Assembly: GCF_001870205.1 (NCBI RefSeq)
Contig: NZ_CP017267.1
Span: 1,600,501-1,664,500, forward strand
Reading direction: 5' to 3'
Length of the DNA stretch: 64,000 bases
Source of the DNA: Vagococcus teuberi
GTDB taxonomy: Bacteria > Bacillota > Bacilli > Lactobacillales > Vagococcaceae
Numbering within the stretch: position 1 is the first letter of the stretch; the number at the start of each line of letters is the position of its first letter. The notes beneath the pieces were generated by a model that saw only the letters and a program-made list of their open reading frames with translations, was not told where the DNA came from and did not search any database. The position numbers were made by a program, and so were the translations under genes. Below, piece after piece: positions 45,147 through 54,132 of the stretch.

Positions 45147-45152
45147 AAAAAG
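45145..45152 (+). repeat. 8-bp target duplication of the short ISL3 derivative (partner 45355-45362)
   Basis: AAAAAAAG flanks both sides of the 202-bp element. The left copy contributes to the aminopeptidase stop region; the right copy is the start of the terminator stem. Confidence 0.85.
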
Positions 45153-45354
45153 GGCTCTATAATTTCTACTGTTGGTAACAAAAGTTACCGGCAGTTTTTT
45201 TGTACACAACAACATGTGATATCCGTTAGAATGAATTGTAAAAAACCAGGAAGATACCACATGTCATATTCACAGACTATCAAAGATATCTTAAATATAC
45301 TGTATCCTAAATTCTAACGTTTGAACTCTTACCAACACTAGTTGACAAAAAGCC
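45153..45354 (+). mobile_element. 202-bp internally deleted ISL3 derivative (MITE-like)
   Basis: It retains the ISL3 left end through the transposase start (about 150 bases, including the ATG and its first 13 codons) and the last ~50 bases with the right inverted repeat. About 1.2 kb is missing between ATATACT and ATCCTAAATTC; both borders of the deletion in the complete copy contain CTAGA, suggesting microhomology. Flanked by 8-bp duplications, so it either moved as a short element using a transposase supplied in trans, or was deleted after insertion. It carries one left end, identical to unit 1 of the full copy for the first ~50 bases. Confidence 0.93.
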
Positions 45355-45384
45355 AAAAAAAGTGGGCAGTTTGCCCACTTTTTT
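45355..45384. terminator. Bidirectional terminator between the aminopeptidase gene and thiI
   Basis: GTGGGCA (45362-45368) pairs with TGCCCAC (45372-45378), flanked by an A-run and a T-run. On the minus strand it terminates thiI, whose stop codon it touches. The ISL3 derivative entered the A-run. Confidence 0.9.
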
Positions 45385-46600
45385 AAAATAAATCATCCAT
45401 TTCTTGGGTTCTTGCTTGTAAATAAGAATCCCCGGATTTTATTTCGTCTATTGCAATAGCCTCTAATGCTCTTGACACTAACCCATCAATATCCAATCGT
45501 TCTTCATATTGACGCACTTTTTCTACTTTAGGCTTTGTTTTAGGTTCTGGCGGAGCGAAAATGGTACAGCAATCCTCAAAAGGTAACGTTGCTAAGGTAA
45601 ATGTATCAATTTTTTCTGCTACTTCTATTATTTCTGATTTATCCATTGTAATAACTGGACGAATAATAGGGGTTGTTGTCACATCATTTATCGCTGTCAT
45701 GCTTCGCATCGTTTGTGATGCTACTTGCCCAAGAGATTCGCCATTGACAATAGCCAATCCATGACGTATTTCTCTAATTTTGTCAGTCAAACGTAACATG
45801 AAACGTCTTGTCACAGTCATCCAATAACCTTGTGGGATACTACGTTTTATTTCTTCTTGAATTTCAGTAAAAGGAACTGTAATAAATTGGATTTTACCTA
45901 CGTAAGGAGTTAATTTTACAGCTAAATCCTTTGCTTTGTTTAGTGATTGTTCACTTGTATATGGTGGACTATAAAAATGTATTGCTTCAATTTCTACCCC
46001 TCGCTTCATCGCTAAATAACCAGCTACAGGTGAATCAATTCCTCCAGAGAGCATTAACATTCCTTTACCACTTGATCCGACTGGCAAACCTGCTGCTCCA
46101 AAAATAGTTTCACATGATAAGTATGCCGCTTCATTGCGTACTTCAACTTCTACACGAATATCTGGTTGAACCATTTTCACTTGAATTCCTTCTATTCCAT
46201 GAAAAATTGCTGCACCAACTTCTTTATTTATATCATTGCTATCCCATATAAATCCTTTGTCAGATCGTCTACTTTGAACTTTAAATGTTTTTCCAGGTTC
46301 CCATATATCTTTAACCATTTCCACTGCTGTCTGACAAATCAGTTCAGGATCTTTTTCTATCCGAACGACTGGTGAAAAACTTTGAATACCAAAAATTGGT
46401 TCTAGTTGTGTCATTACTTGACGATCATCTTCACCGTTTAATATTAAATGCATTCTATCTCTATCCGATCTAACTTTAACCTTTGGATAACCATGCAGAC
46501 TCTGTTTGACATTATATGCTAGTTGATTAATAAATATACGTCTGTTTTTTCCTTTTGTTGATAGTTCGCCATAACGAATCATGATTTCTGTTGCTTTCAT
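45383..46600 (-). CDS. thiI: tRNA 4-thiouridine synthetase ThiI
   Basis: Adenylates and thiolates uridine 8 of tRNA and can supply sulphur for thiazole synthesis. The 405 residues comprise an N-terminal ferredoxin-like region and THUMP domain (~1-165) and a PP-loop ATPase (~170-390) with [20 protein letters not shown]. The catalytic Cys lies in [11 protein letters not shown] (~345). There is no rhodanese domain, as usual in Gram-positives. The gene follows a cysteine desulfurase by 12 bases; the pair forms a sulphur relay. Confidence 0.95.
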   Translation of the reverse strand: MKATEIMIRYGELSTKGKNRRIFINQLAYNVKQSLHGYPKVKVRSDRDRMHLILNGEDDRQVMTQLEPIFGIQSFSPVVRIEKDPELICQTAVEMVKDIWEPGKTFKVQSRRSDKGFIWDSNDINKEVGAAIFHGIEGIQVKMVQPDIRVEVEVRNEAAYLSCETIFGAAGLPVGSSGKGMLMLSGGIDSPVAGYLAMKRGVEIEAIHFYSPPYTSEQSLNKAKDLAVKLTPYVGKIQFITVPFTEIQEEIKRSIPQGYWMTVTRRFMLRLTDKIREIRHGLAIVNGESLGQVASQTMRSMTAINDVTTTPIIRPVITMDKSEIIEVAEKIDTFTLATLPFEDCCTIFAPPEPKTKPKVEKVRQYEERLDIDGLVSRALEAIAIDEIKSGDSYLQARTQEMDDLF

Positions 46601-46612
46601 TGAGTTCCCCTC

Positions 46613-47764
46613 TTACGAATAGATTTTCGAAAACTTTTTATATAATTGATTAAAAATAACTAAAAATTGTTCGACTTCAGCCATTGTATTTTGATGATTC
46701 AAACTTATCCGAACAGCCGTTTCAGCAAATTGATGTGTGACACCCATTGCATGTAAGGTGCTATTATCTGTTTTTTGGCGACTTGAACATGCACTAGTCG
46801 TTGAAATATAGATGTCTTTTTCTTCTAATGCGTGAACTAAGACTTCACCACGTACTTTTTTTAAGCCAAACGTTAAAATATGAGGAGCTGATTTTTCTAC
46901 ATCTAATGAAGAAAATAATGTGACATGGTCATATTTATTTAATCCATTAGCAAGAGCATTTTTAAGTTGGCGAATATTTCTTTCCTTTATATCCTGGTCG
47001 TCAGTTGCTATGCGCAACGCTTTAGCCATCGCAACAATAGCAGGTGTATTTTCAGTTCCACTTCTTTTATTTCGTTCTTGTCCACCACCAGTTAGTAAAG
47101 GAGATAGTTTAGCACCATTACGCCAATAAATAAACCCAATGCCTCTTGGACCTTGAAATTTATGTGCTGAAAATGTCATAAAATCAACTCGACTAGTTAA
47201 AAAAGTCTCTACTGGTAATTTAGTAATAGCTTGCACAGCGTCTACATGATAATGAATTGATGGATACTTTTCAAGTAACTCACTAATTTTCCTTATTCGT
47301 TGGATCATCCCAACTTCACTATTCACCACCACTGTGGATACTAAAATCGTCTCATCCGATAATAGTTTTTCCAATTCAGCTAAATCAATCAATCCTTCTC
47401 TATCGACGGGACAAAATGATACTTTAAAGCCAAGTTCTGCTAATTGTTTGGCTGTATTCGCCACGGATGGATGCTCTACATTTGATACGATAATATGATT
47501 ACCAAAAGGACGTTTTTCAATTGCTGTTCCTTTTAAAACCCAGTTATTACCCTCTGTCCCTCCACTGGTAAAAAAGATTTCAGTTGAGTCTACTCCCAAA
47601 ATATCCGCAATTTGTTGACGTGACTTTTCTAAAAGGACAGAAGACTGCTGACCTAACCTGTGTAAACTAGAAGGATTCCCTATAAAACGCTGACTTACCT
47701 TATTATACGTATCAAGTACTTGTGGATGAATCATGGTTGTCGCACTATTATCAAAATATATCAT
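46613..47764 (-). CDS. Cysteine desulfurase (NifS/IscS-like, NifZ type)
   Basis: A PLP enzyme that hands sulphur from cysteine to ThiI. The start is put at ATG 47764 (MIYFDNSATT), the usual N-terminus; a GTG nine codons earlier is possible. Motifs: FFTSGGTEGNNWVLKG (~67), HVDAVQAI (~187), the PLP lysine in FSAHKFQGPRGIGF (~208) and the active-site cysteine in STTSACSSRQK (~322). About 383 residues. Cotranscribed with thiI. Confidence 0.94.
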   Translation of the reverse strand: MIYFDNSATTMIHPQVLDTYNKVSQRFIGNPSSLHRLGQQSSVLLEKSRQQIADILGVDSTEIFFTSGGTEGNNWVLKGTAIEKRPFGNHIIVSNVEHPSVANTAKQLAELGFKVSFCPVDREGLIDLAELEKLLSDETILVSTVVVNSEVGMIQRIRKISELLEKYPSIHYHVDAVQAITKLPVETFLTSRVDFMTFSAHKFQGPRGIGFIYWRNGAKLSPLLTGGGQERNKRSGTENTPAIVAMAKALRIATDDQDIKERNIRQLKNALANGLNKYDHVTLFSSLDVEKSAPHILTFGLKKVRGEVLVHALEEKDIYISTTSACSSRQKTDNSTLHAMGVTHQFAETAVRISLNHQNTMAEVEQFLVIFNQLYKKFSKIYS

Positions 47765-47849
47765 ATCGTCACTCTTTCTAAAAAAATTCACTACTCATTA
47801 TAACGTGCTACTTATAAATCATCAACTAAGCTAATTTGCTCATAAAAAA

Positions 47850-47885
47850 AACCAAGAAAACAAACATGCTTTCTTGGTTTTTCTA
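47850..47885 (-). terminator. Terminator of ezrA
   Basis: AACCAAGAAA (47850-47859) pairs with TTTCTTGGTT (47870-47879). The minus-strand T-run follows, immediately after the ezrA stop and before the desulfurase gene. Confidence 0.85.
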
Positions 47886-47890
47886 AACTC

Positions 47891-49615
47891 TTAGATTGTT
47901 GTCTCTTTATTATCAAAATAATATTTTCTAATACGGTCTGTTGCTCCTGGTTCGATTCGTTCAATCGCTTCAGAAATAACATCCAAAGCATCTTTGTACT
48001 GATGCTCTCTTGAGAATAAACTCAAACTGCGATCAATTGCGTGTTTTATATCTGGATGAGAGAAACGGAAACGGTTAGCGTACTGAATCATTTGTTCAGT
48101 TAATGTTGAACTATCAATCAACTCATTCGTTTTTTCACGAAGCGTGCGCATGTCTTCATCACATACAGCAACTAAGTGATCGATATGATTCATATCTATT
48201 CTAATTTTATTAAGCTCTTGGCTTAGTTCTTCGATTCGTTCTCCAGTTACAAAGAAAAACTCTAAGTAACTGCTTGGTATTCCAGGTAAGCGTTGTTTTT
48301 CAACATAACGTTTTAACATACGCAATTCTAATTCATAGTCATCAATTTTTTCGATTGCCTTACGTTCTCTCGGAGCAAAATCCTTGATAGAGCGGCTAAT
48401 CTCAACTTGCCCATTTTCGATATCTTTTAATTGGGCTAGACTCTCGCGGTAAAAAGAAGCTACTTGTGAGAAGATTGCTTCTTTATTTTTCATTTTTTCT
48501 TCAGTTTCGTCAAATTCTTTTTGTATTTCTTCCATCTGAGCTTGGAAGCCTCTGACACTTCCCAATTCATTGTTATTTAATATATAACTTTGAGAAACGT
48601 GATCCAATTCAATCATTAATAGATGATTGTTCTTGTCAGCATGTTCTAAAAGGCTCGTTAATTTTGCTTTGTTATCATTTACGTAAACTCGAGAAGAAAT
48701 TTCTTTCTCCATGATGTCATATAAATGATCAATTTCTTTAGCAATTTCCGTATTTAATTTTGAAACATTTTCAATTTCTAATTTTTCTAAATTAGATAAT
48801 GTTGCATCAACTTTCGTTTCTAATTTCTCAACATTAACCGCTACGATGTCATTTTCAAACACGTAGTGATCTTTTTTCAATGTTTCGTAACCTTCTTTTA
48901 TTTCCTTTAATTGTTTTGGAAATACATTTGTTAATGTATCAACTAAAGGAGGTATTTGCTCAACAATTCCTTGAATTTCGTATGTTCTCTTTTCAGCATT
49001 TTCTAATACAGTACGAGCTTCCATAGGGTCACCAGCTGTATTTAATGCAACAAATTGAGTAAAATCGCGTTCAACATTTTGAATTTGTTTTTCAAGTTCA
49101 TTATAAGATACACCGTATTTTTCTGGGTTTTCAGAAACGGTATCGCTAATTGACTCGTAAGCATCTAATGCTTTTTGGACTGCTTCAGAGTTACGTTCTT
49201 CACTTTCACGTAATTCTTTCAGACCTTGACGGATTTCTTCAACTTCTTTTTCCATGCCGTCTAACGTGTCATTTGCTTCAACGATGGCTTCTTTCGCCTT
49301 CATTAATCGGTATGTCTCATTTAAATTTTCAATTTCAAAAATTAGGCTTTCTAATTCAGCAAAAGATATGGTAGATATATCAATCCATTTTTGGTTCCAT
49401 TCCCTAAACGTGTTTTGGCTTTGGCCTACTAAGTGCATTTTTTTTATTTCATCCACTTCTTCAAGAACTGGTAAATCGAATAACGCTATTTTACGTTGTT
49501 CTAATTCCTCCAATTTATCTTGATTTCTGCGTTTCATCAAGAACGCAACTAGGTAAGCTGCTACTGCTAGGATAATTACAAAAAGTAATACCCATAACCA
49601 GGTTTTAGTATTCAT
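47891..49615 (-). CDS. ezrA: Septation ring formation regulator EzrA
   Basis: A 574-residue division protein. ATG 49615 is chosen (MNTKTWLWVLLFVIILAVAAYLVAFL) with GGAGG 8 bases upstream; the ATG at 49645 lies before the ribosome site. One N-terminal membrane helix (~5-26) anchors a long cytosolic array of spectrin-like coiled coils that limits FtsZ ring formation. The length is typical. Near the C-terminus the conserved QYANRFR motif important for mid-cell localisation is present. Confidence 0.94.
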   Translation of the reverse strand: MNTKTWLWVLLFVIILAVAAYLVAFLMKRRNQDKLEELEQRKIALFDLPVLEEVDEIKKMHLVGQSQNTFREWNQKWIDISTISFAELESLIFEIENLNETYRLMKAKEAIVEANDTLDGMEKEVEEIRQGLKELRESEERNSEAVQKALDAYESISDTVSENPEKYGVSYNELEKQIQNVERDFTQFVALNTAGDPMEARTVLENAEKRTYEIQGIVEQIPPLVDTLTNVFPKQLKEIKEGYETLKKDHYVFENDIVAVNVEKLETKVDATLSNLEKLEIENVSKLNTEIAKEIDHLYDIMEKEISSRVYVNDNKAKLTSLLEHADKNNHLLMIELDHVSQSYILNNNELGSVRGFQAQMEEIQKEFDETEEKMKNKEAIFSQVASFYRESLAQLKDIENGQVEISRSIKDFAPRERKAIEKIDDYELELRMLKRYVEKQRLPGIPSSYLEFFFVTGERIEELSQELNKIRIDMNHIDHLVAVCDEDMRTLREKTNELIDSSTLTEQMIQYANRFRFSHPDIKHAIDRSLSLFSREHQYKDALDVISEAIERIEPGATDRIRKYYFDNKETTI

Positions 49616-49945
49616 GAAATTTCCTCCATATATGTTTGTGACCACTACCCTTTCGACTCACCAGAAATACGAGGGCTAAATGCCTAGTACAAGTACACTT
49701 AAAACCTCTTTTTCATACAATTGATCAATATATTAGAAAATTTACATCTAAGAAAGATTATAGCACATTCACTACTTTCTATCACTAGTTTATTCTAAAA
49801 AAGTCATCTTTTCATTCTATGACTTTTAAAGTTTAATCATATGATTGCTGTACCTGTTTAAGTATAACTTATCTATTAAACCTTTAGCAATTAAAAAGAC
49901 AAATTTTATTTCTTTACTTAATTTATAAGACATTTAGTTGAAATA
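49616..49945 (-). promoter_or_regulatory. ezrA upstream region with extended -10 promoter and leader
   Basis: About 330 bases without a gene. An extended -10 (TGC-TATAAT on the minus strand, 49757-49762) would start a leader of ~135 bases before ezrA. The leader has a short GGC...GCC stem near 49675-49690, and no known riboswitch pattern was recognised. Nothing else is seen between the promoter and the OsmC terminator. Confidence 0.55.
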
Positions 49946-49996
49946 AACAAAAAATATCCCAACGTCATAATGATGTCTTCTACTCATTACGTTGGG
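49946..49996 (-). terminator. Terminator of the peptide transporter/OsmC operon
   Basis: CCCAACGT (49958-49965) pairs with ACGTTGGG (49989-49996) around an inner AT-rich stem-loop. On the minus strand an ATATTTTTTGTTT tail follows. It lies ~25 bases past the OsmC stop. Confidence 0.88.
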
Positions 49997-50019
49997 GATA
50001 ATAAACTTGGTCAATATAG

Positions 50020-50412
50020 TTAAATAAATTTGATTGTCTCAGATACTGAGATAGCCGAATCAAGTGATTGTATAACTGGGCAATTTTTACTAATTAGTTT
50101 TAAAGCACGACGAGCTCTTTCTTGGTCTTCATCAGCTACTTTCACCTCAAATGTCATATCAATGCTTTCAATAGGTTTACTTTGTTTTTCTTGGTTTCTT
50201 GTATACTTTACTGATACTGTCTTAAAGGTGTACGATATGTTTGACTTATTCAAAATCGATTGATACACATATGCACCACACCCTGCGACAGATGCCAACA
50301 ACATTTGGATAGGTGAATAGCCTTCTTCTTTTAGTAACACCCAGTTACCAGACTCAAATGGTAATTCTATCCCATTTTTTCCTTGAATTAATTTGATTAT
50401 TTGGTTAGTCAT
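50020..50412 (-). CDS. OsmC/Ohr family peroxiredoxin-like protein
   Basis: A 130-residue OsmC-fold protein. The two redox cysteines of the family are in LLASVAGCGAYVYQSIL (~45) and KNCPVIQSL (~110). Family members reduce organic hydroperoxides; this short version resembles the YhfA-like subgroup, whose substrate is unclear. The start overlaps the stop of the upstream ATPase gene by one base, so it is translated as part of the peptide transporter operon. Confidence 0.88.
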   Translation of the reverse strand: MTNQIIKLIQGKNGIELPFESGNWVLLKEEGYSPIQMLLASVAGCGAYVYQSILNKSNISYTFKTVSVKYTRNQEKQSKPIESIDMTFEVKVADEDQERARRALKLISKNCPVIQSLDSAISVSETIKFI

Positions 50413-51314
50413 TATTTAGTCTCCTTTGCTACAAAATGATCTTTATCTACTTCTACCCAATATATATCATTAGATGGATTAATTGTATCAATAGTTAGTA
50501 TACTATCACTTCGATAAGATTGACGTGCTTTGATTGGGTCTGGTATTGGAATAGATGCTAATAATCGTTTTGTATATTCATGCTGAGGATTTTTAAAAAT
50601 CTCCTCTGTAGGCCCTAATTCCACAATTTTTCCTAAATACATAACAGCAATACGATCTGATATATAACGAACCATTGACAAATCGTGTGAAATAAACAGA
50701 TAAGTTAATGATTTTTTCTTTTGTAGATCCATCATTAAATTAATAATCTGTGCTTGAATAGAAACATCTAACGCCGATATAGGCTCATCACATAAAATAA
50801 AATCCGGATTGACTGCTACAGCTCTAGCAATACCTATCCTTTGTCGCTGACCTCCACTAAACTCCCTCGGGTACTTGTAAATAGTTGAGCCAGTCAATCC
50901 AACTTGTTCAAGTATTTCTTGCGCCTTGCTTAGCGCCTCTTCTTTACTATATAATAAATTTAATGGTTCGAGAACTATTTCAATAGCTGTCATCCTTGGG
51001 TTTAGAGAAGAATATGGATCCTGAAAAATAATCTGCATGTCTTTACGGATCAATTTTTTCTCTTCTTTTGATATTTTTTTAAGAGATTGATTTTTAAAAT
51101 ATATCTCACCTTCATCAATTTCTTCCAGTTGAAGTATACTTCTTCCTAAAGTAGTTTTACCGCTTCCGGATTCTCCAACTAAACCAAGTGTTTCTCCTTT
51201 CCGAATAGTCAATGAGACATCATCTATAGCTTTAACAACAGTATCCGTTTGACCAAATGCATTTTTTACTAAAAAAGTTTTTTGTACATTTTCTATTTTA
51301 ATTAAATCAACCAT
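50412..51314 (-). CDS. Peptide/nickel ABC transporter ATP-binding protein (OppF/DppF-like)
   Basis: A 300-residue ATPase with Walker A GLVGESGSGKTTLGRS (~38-53), Q-loop IIFQDPYSSLNPRM, signature FSGGQRQRIGIARA (~157), Walker B FILCDEPISALDVS and the switch histidine FISHDLSMV. The C-terminal Opp extension (HEYTKRLLASIPIPDP) is present. It is intact, although the permease and binding protein genes in the same operon are frameshifted. Confidence 0.93.
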   Translation of the reverse strand: MVDLIKIENVQKTFLVKNAFGQTDTVVKAIDDVSLTIRKGETLGLVGESGSGKTTLGRSILQLEEIDEGEIYFKNQSLKKISKEEKKLIRKDMQIIFQDPYSSLNPRMTAIEIVLEPLNLLYSKEEALSKAQEILEQVGLTGSTIYKYPREFSGGQRQRIGIARAVAVNPDFILCDEPISALDVSIQAQIINLMMDLQKKKSLTYLFISHDLSMVRYISDRIAVMYLGKIVELGPTEEIFKNPQHEYTKRLLASIPIPDPIKARQSYRSDSILTIDTINPSNDIYWVEVDKDHFVAKETK

Positions 51315-51317
51315 TGA

Positions 51318-52208
51318 TTATCCTTTCCTTAGTACTCGGTGAGTATCAGATATTTTTTTCATAGACCCTCTATTCTTAATACTTCCACCAACTAACTTAC
51401 TATTTAATGAGTAAAGTCTTTCATCTTTATTTCCGTTTGGTATAGCTTTTAATAATTCTTTCGTGTACCAGTGTTGAGCATTGTAAAATATTTCGTCAGT
51501 TTTTCCTTCTTCTACAATTTCACCATCATACATAACAATGATACTTTGACACATTCCAGCAACTATTCCAAAATCATGAGTCACTAAAATAACTGATAAT
51601 TTTTCTTCTTTTTGTAAGTCACGTATTAGATGTAAAATTTGTGCTTGAACTGTTACATCTAAAGCAGTTGTTGGTTCGTCTGCAATCAATAATAAAGGTT
51701 TTGATAAAAGTGCCATAGCTATCATGATTCTTTGACGCATACCTCCTGATAATTCATGTGGATACTGGGTCATTCGTTTCTCAGGTAGCAAAATTCCCAC
51801 TTCATTTAGCTTAGCCACAGCTATTTTTTCGGCTTCTTTTTTTGAGGTTTTCTTTTGTCGTTGTACAACCTCTATTAAATGATATCCTATAGTTCGTAAT
51901 GGATTCAACGCCGTCATTGGGTCTTGAAAAATCATTGATATAGGTAATTTACTTTTTTCTTTATTATTCAGAGATATATCATCAAACATAAATTCATCAT
52001 ATTTTAATTTTGCATTATCCGGTAAAAGATTCATAATGGCTTTCATCGAAATACTTTTACCGCTCCCAGATTCTCCAACTATCCCAACAATCTCTCCTCT
52101 TGGAATTTCCAAATCAATTCCACGAATTATTTCTTGGGTTGGTTCATCTTTTTTTACAAAATCGACTTCTAGATTCTTTATTGTTAGTATATTACTTTTT
52201 TTCATCAC
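51318..52208 (-). CDS. Peptide/nickel ABC transporter ATP-binding protein (OppD/DppD-like)
   Basis: A 296-residue ATPase paired with the next gene. Walker A is GIVGESGSGKSISMKAIM (~42-59), signature LSGGMRQRIMIAMALL (~160), Walker B LLIADEPTTALDVT and the switch LVTHDFGIV. The C-terminal extension contains HWYTKELLKAIPNG. Both ATPases look functional. Overlaps the upstream permease stop by one base. Confidence 0.93.
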   Translation of the reverse strand: MMKKSNILTIKNLEVDFVKKDEPTQEIIRGIDLEIPRGEIVGIVGESGSGKSISMKAIMNLLPDNAKLKYDEFMFDDISLNNKEKSKLPISMIFQDPMTALNPLRTIGYHLIEVVQRQKKTSKKEAEKIAVAKLNEVGILLPEKRMTQYPHELSGGMRQRIMIAMALLSKPLLLIADEPTTALDVTVQAQILHLIRDLQKEEKLSVILVTHDFGIVAGMCQSIIVMYDGEIVEEGKTDEIFYNAQHWYTKELLKAIPNGNKDERLYSLNSKLVGGSIKNRGSMKKISDTHRVLRKG

Positions 52209-53038
52209 TATTCCTCCACCATTGTGACATCTCGTAAAAAATTTCCTAAATTATTAAAAGAATAAACAGTCATTATAATAAATAATCCAGGTAATATTGC
52301 CATATGAGGTGATTGTTGTAAACTACTTTGTGCATTTTGTAATAAACTTCCCCATGAAGCAACTGGAGGTTGAATCCCAATTCCTAAAAAACTAAGTGCC
52401 GATTCTGTCATAATAGCTCCTGATATGCTACCGGTTGCTGCTACAATTAATGTAGATAACACAGCTGGAAAAATGTGACGACGAATAATTTTTCCGTTCT
52501 TTTCGCCAATGAATTGAGCATAAACGACATAATCTCTTTGTTTTATTGATAGTGTCTCAGCTCTGATTAATCGTGCTATGCTCATCCATGAAAAACAACC
52601 TATCACAAAAATAATGGTAACTAACCCAGGTTTCAATAATACACTCAACACTATTACCAAAACTAGCCAGGGAATTGAAGACAATATATCTACGAACCTC
52701 ATAAATAAACTATCAATCCATCCACCAAAATATCCTGATACTAGACCAATTATTGTGCCTATAGTCGTTGAAGCCAGCATTGCTAAGACACCAACAATAA
52801 GTGAAATTCTCCCACCATATATTACTCTAATAAAGTAATCTCTACCTATTTCATCAGTACCAAAAATATGTCTAGCATTTGGACTTGAAGACATATTAGA
52901 AACATCGGTGTGATTAGGATCAATGGGAATTAATGGAGCAAATAGCGCTAAAAGAAGTAACAAGAGAAGGAAAATAATAGATATCCAGTAACTCGGGTGT
53001 TTTTTTAATACCCTCATTCTTTTTTCTATTGCTTTCAT
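52208..53038 (-). CDS. Peptide/nickel ABC transporter permease (OppC/DppC-like)
   Basis: A 276-residue inner membrane permease with six hydrophobic segments. It has the OppC-type N-terminus (HPSYWISIIFLLLLLLLALFAPLI), the family motif IFGTDEIGRDYFIRVIYGGRISL (~58-80) and the EAA-like loop IGEKNGKIIRRHIFPAVL. Length and frame are intact. Overlaps the upstream permease by 4 bases. Confidence 0.93.
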   Translation of the reverse strand: MKAIEKRMRVLKKHPSYWISIIFLLLLLLLALFAPLIPIDPNHTDVSNMSSSPNARHIFGTDEIGRDYFIRVIYGGRISLIVGVLAMLASTTIGTIIGLVSGYFGGWIDSLFMRFVDILSSIPWLVLVIVLSVLLKPGLVTIIFVIGCFSWMSIARLIRAETLSIKQRDYVVYAQFIGEKNGKIIRRHIFPAVLSTLIVAATGSISGAIMTESALSFLGIGIQPPVASWGSLLQNAQSSLQQSPHMAILPGLFIIMTVYSFNNLGNFLRDVTMVEE

Positions 53039-53999
53039 TTTATACCTCCTTGCCTGATTCGTGGATCTACTATCGTGTACAATACATCTGACAATAAATT
53101 ACCTAGAATTACTAACGTTGCAGAAAGTAACATGACTGCCATAATAACTGGATAATCCAAACTTTTTGTAGCAGACATAAGAAACGGTCCTATGCCTGGC
53201 CATCCAAAAATACTTTCCGTTATAATAGCTCCTGTTACTAGCATCGGTAATGCTAAACCAACTTGTGTCACAATTGGAAGTAAAACGTTTTTACTAACAT
53301 GTCTAAAGAAAATTTCTTTTTTTGTTGCCCCAAATGCTCTTTGTACCATTACATAATCTTCTGATAATTGAAGTAGCGTTGATGAACGAACGTAACGTGT
53401 TAAATTTGGGAAAAAGGCTACTACAAGTACCATATATGGCATGATAAAGTGTTGTAAAAAATCCAATAAAGAGTCTTCTTTTCCAACAGTATGCATACCA
53501 ATAATAGGTAGCAATCAAAACGATATCCTAAAAAATATATTATAATCATCGCAAACCAAAAAGTAGGCATAGAAATTCCTATTGAACAAATACCATCGAT
53601 TAATTGGTCTACAAATTTTCCTTTATTAGCTCCTGCAACTAATCCTAATACTATAGAAAGAATTAAAGCTGTAACATAAGCCGGTAATACTAGTTTTATA
53701 GTGTTCGGTATTCGTATCATTAACTCATCTCCGATATTTGCTTGACTAACTAAAGAATGTCCAAAATCGCCACTAATTATTTGTTTTAACCATAGTACAT
53801 ACTGAACCATAAATGGTTCATCTAATCCATATCGTGCACGTATAATATCAATAGTTTCTTGTGACATATTTGGTGTTGTAATAGCATCAATAGCGTCATA
53901 CGGTGCTATATGTATCATTGAAAAAACAATAAAAGAAACTATAAGTAACAAAGGGATAACTTGTACCATTCGTTTTAAAATATATTTACCCAAATTCAC
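53035..53999 (-). pseudogene. Peptide ABC transporter permease (OppB/DppB-like), frameshifted
   Basis: The N-terminal half (MNLGKYILKRMVQVIPLLLIVSFIVFSMIH... to IIIYFLGYRFD) runs from 53999 and is shifted out of frame near 53512. The second half, in the next frame, continues LPIIGMHTVGKEDSLLDF... to the normal end (DVLYTIVDPRIRQGGIK). Restoring one G, turning GATTG-CTACC into GATTGGCTACC, gives the continuous family sequence RFDWLPIIG and ~321 residues, the normal length. A single-base loss or a sequencing error are both possible. Without this subunit the transporter cannot form a channel. Confidence 0.88.
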
Positions 54000-54048
54000 A
54001 CATCCTTTATGTAATAACTAGACTTATTTAAATTTTAAACATTTTTAG

Positions 54049-54120
54049 AAAAAAATTCACAGGCCGAATTTTTCTGAGTAGACATGAAACTAAGTCTCAG
54101 GTAATTATCGTGCCTGTGAA
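54049..54120 (-). terminator. Intercistronic stem-loop between binding protein and permease genes
   Basis: The outer stem is TTCACAGGC (54056-54064) with GCCTGTGAA (54112-54120); the inner stem is CTGAG with CTCAG. On the minus strand seven Ts follow. It probably reduces read-through so that the binding protein is made in excess over the permeases, a common arrangement in such operons. A ligand-sensing role is not excluded. Confidence 0.8.
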
Positions 54121-54132
54121 GCTTCTATTACT

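Noticed and set aside
49616-49756. A ribosomal-protein S4 type leader before ezrA
   Set aside because: rpsD is not in the window and only a short stem is seen; the resemblance is too weak.
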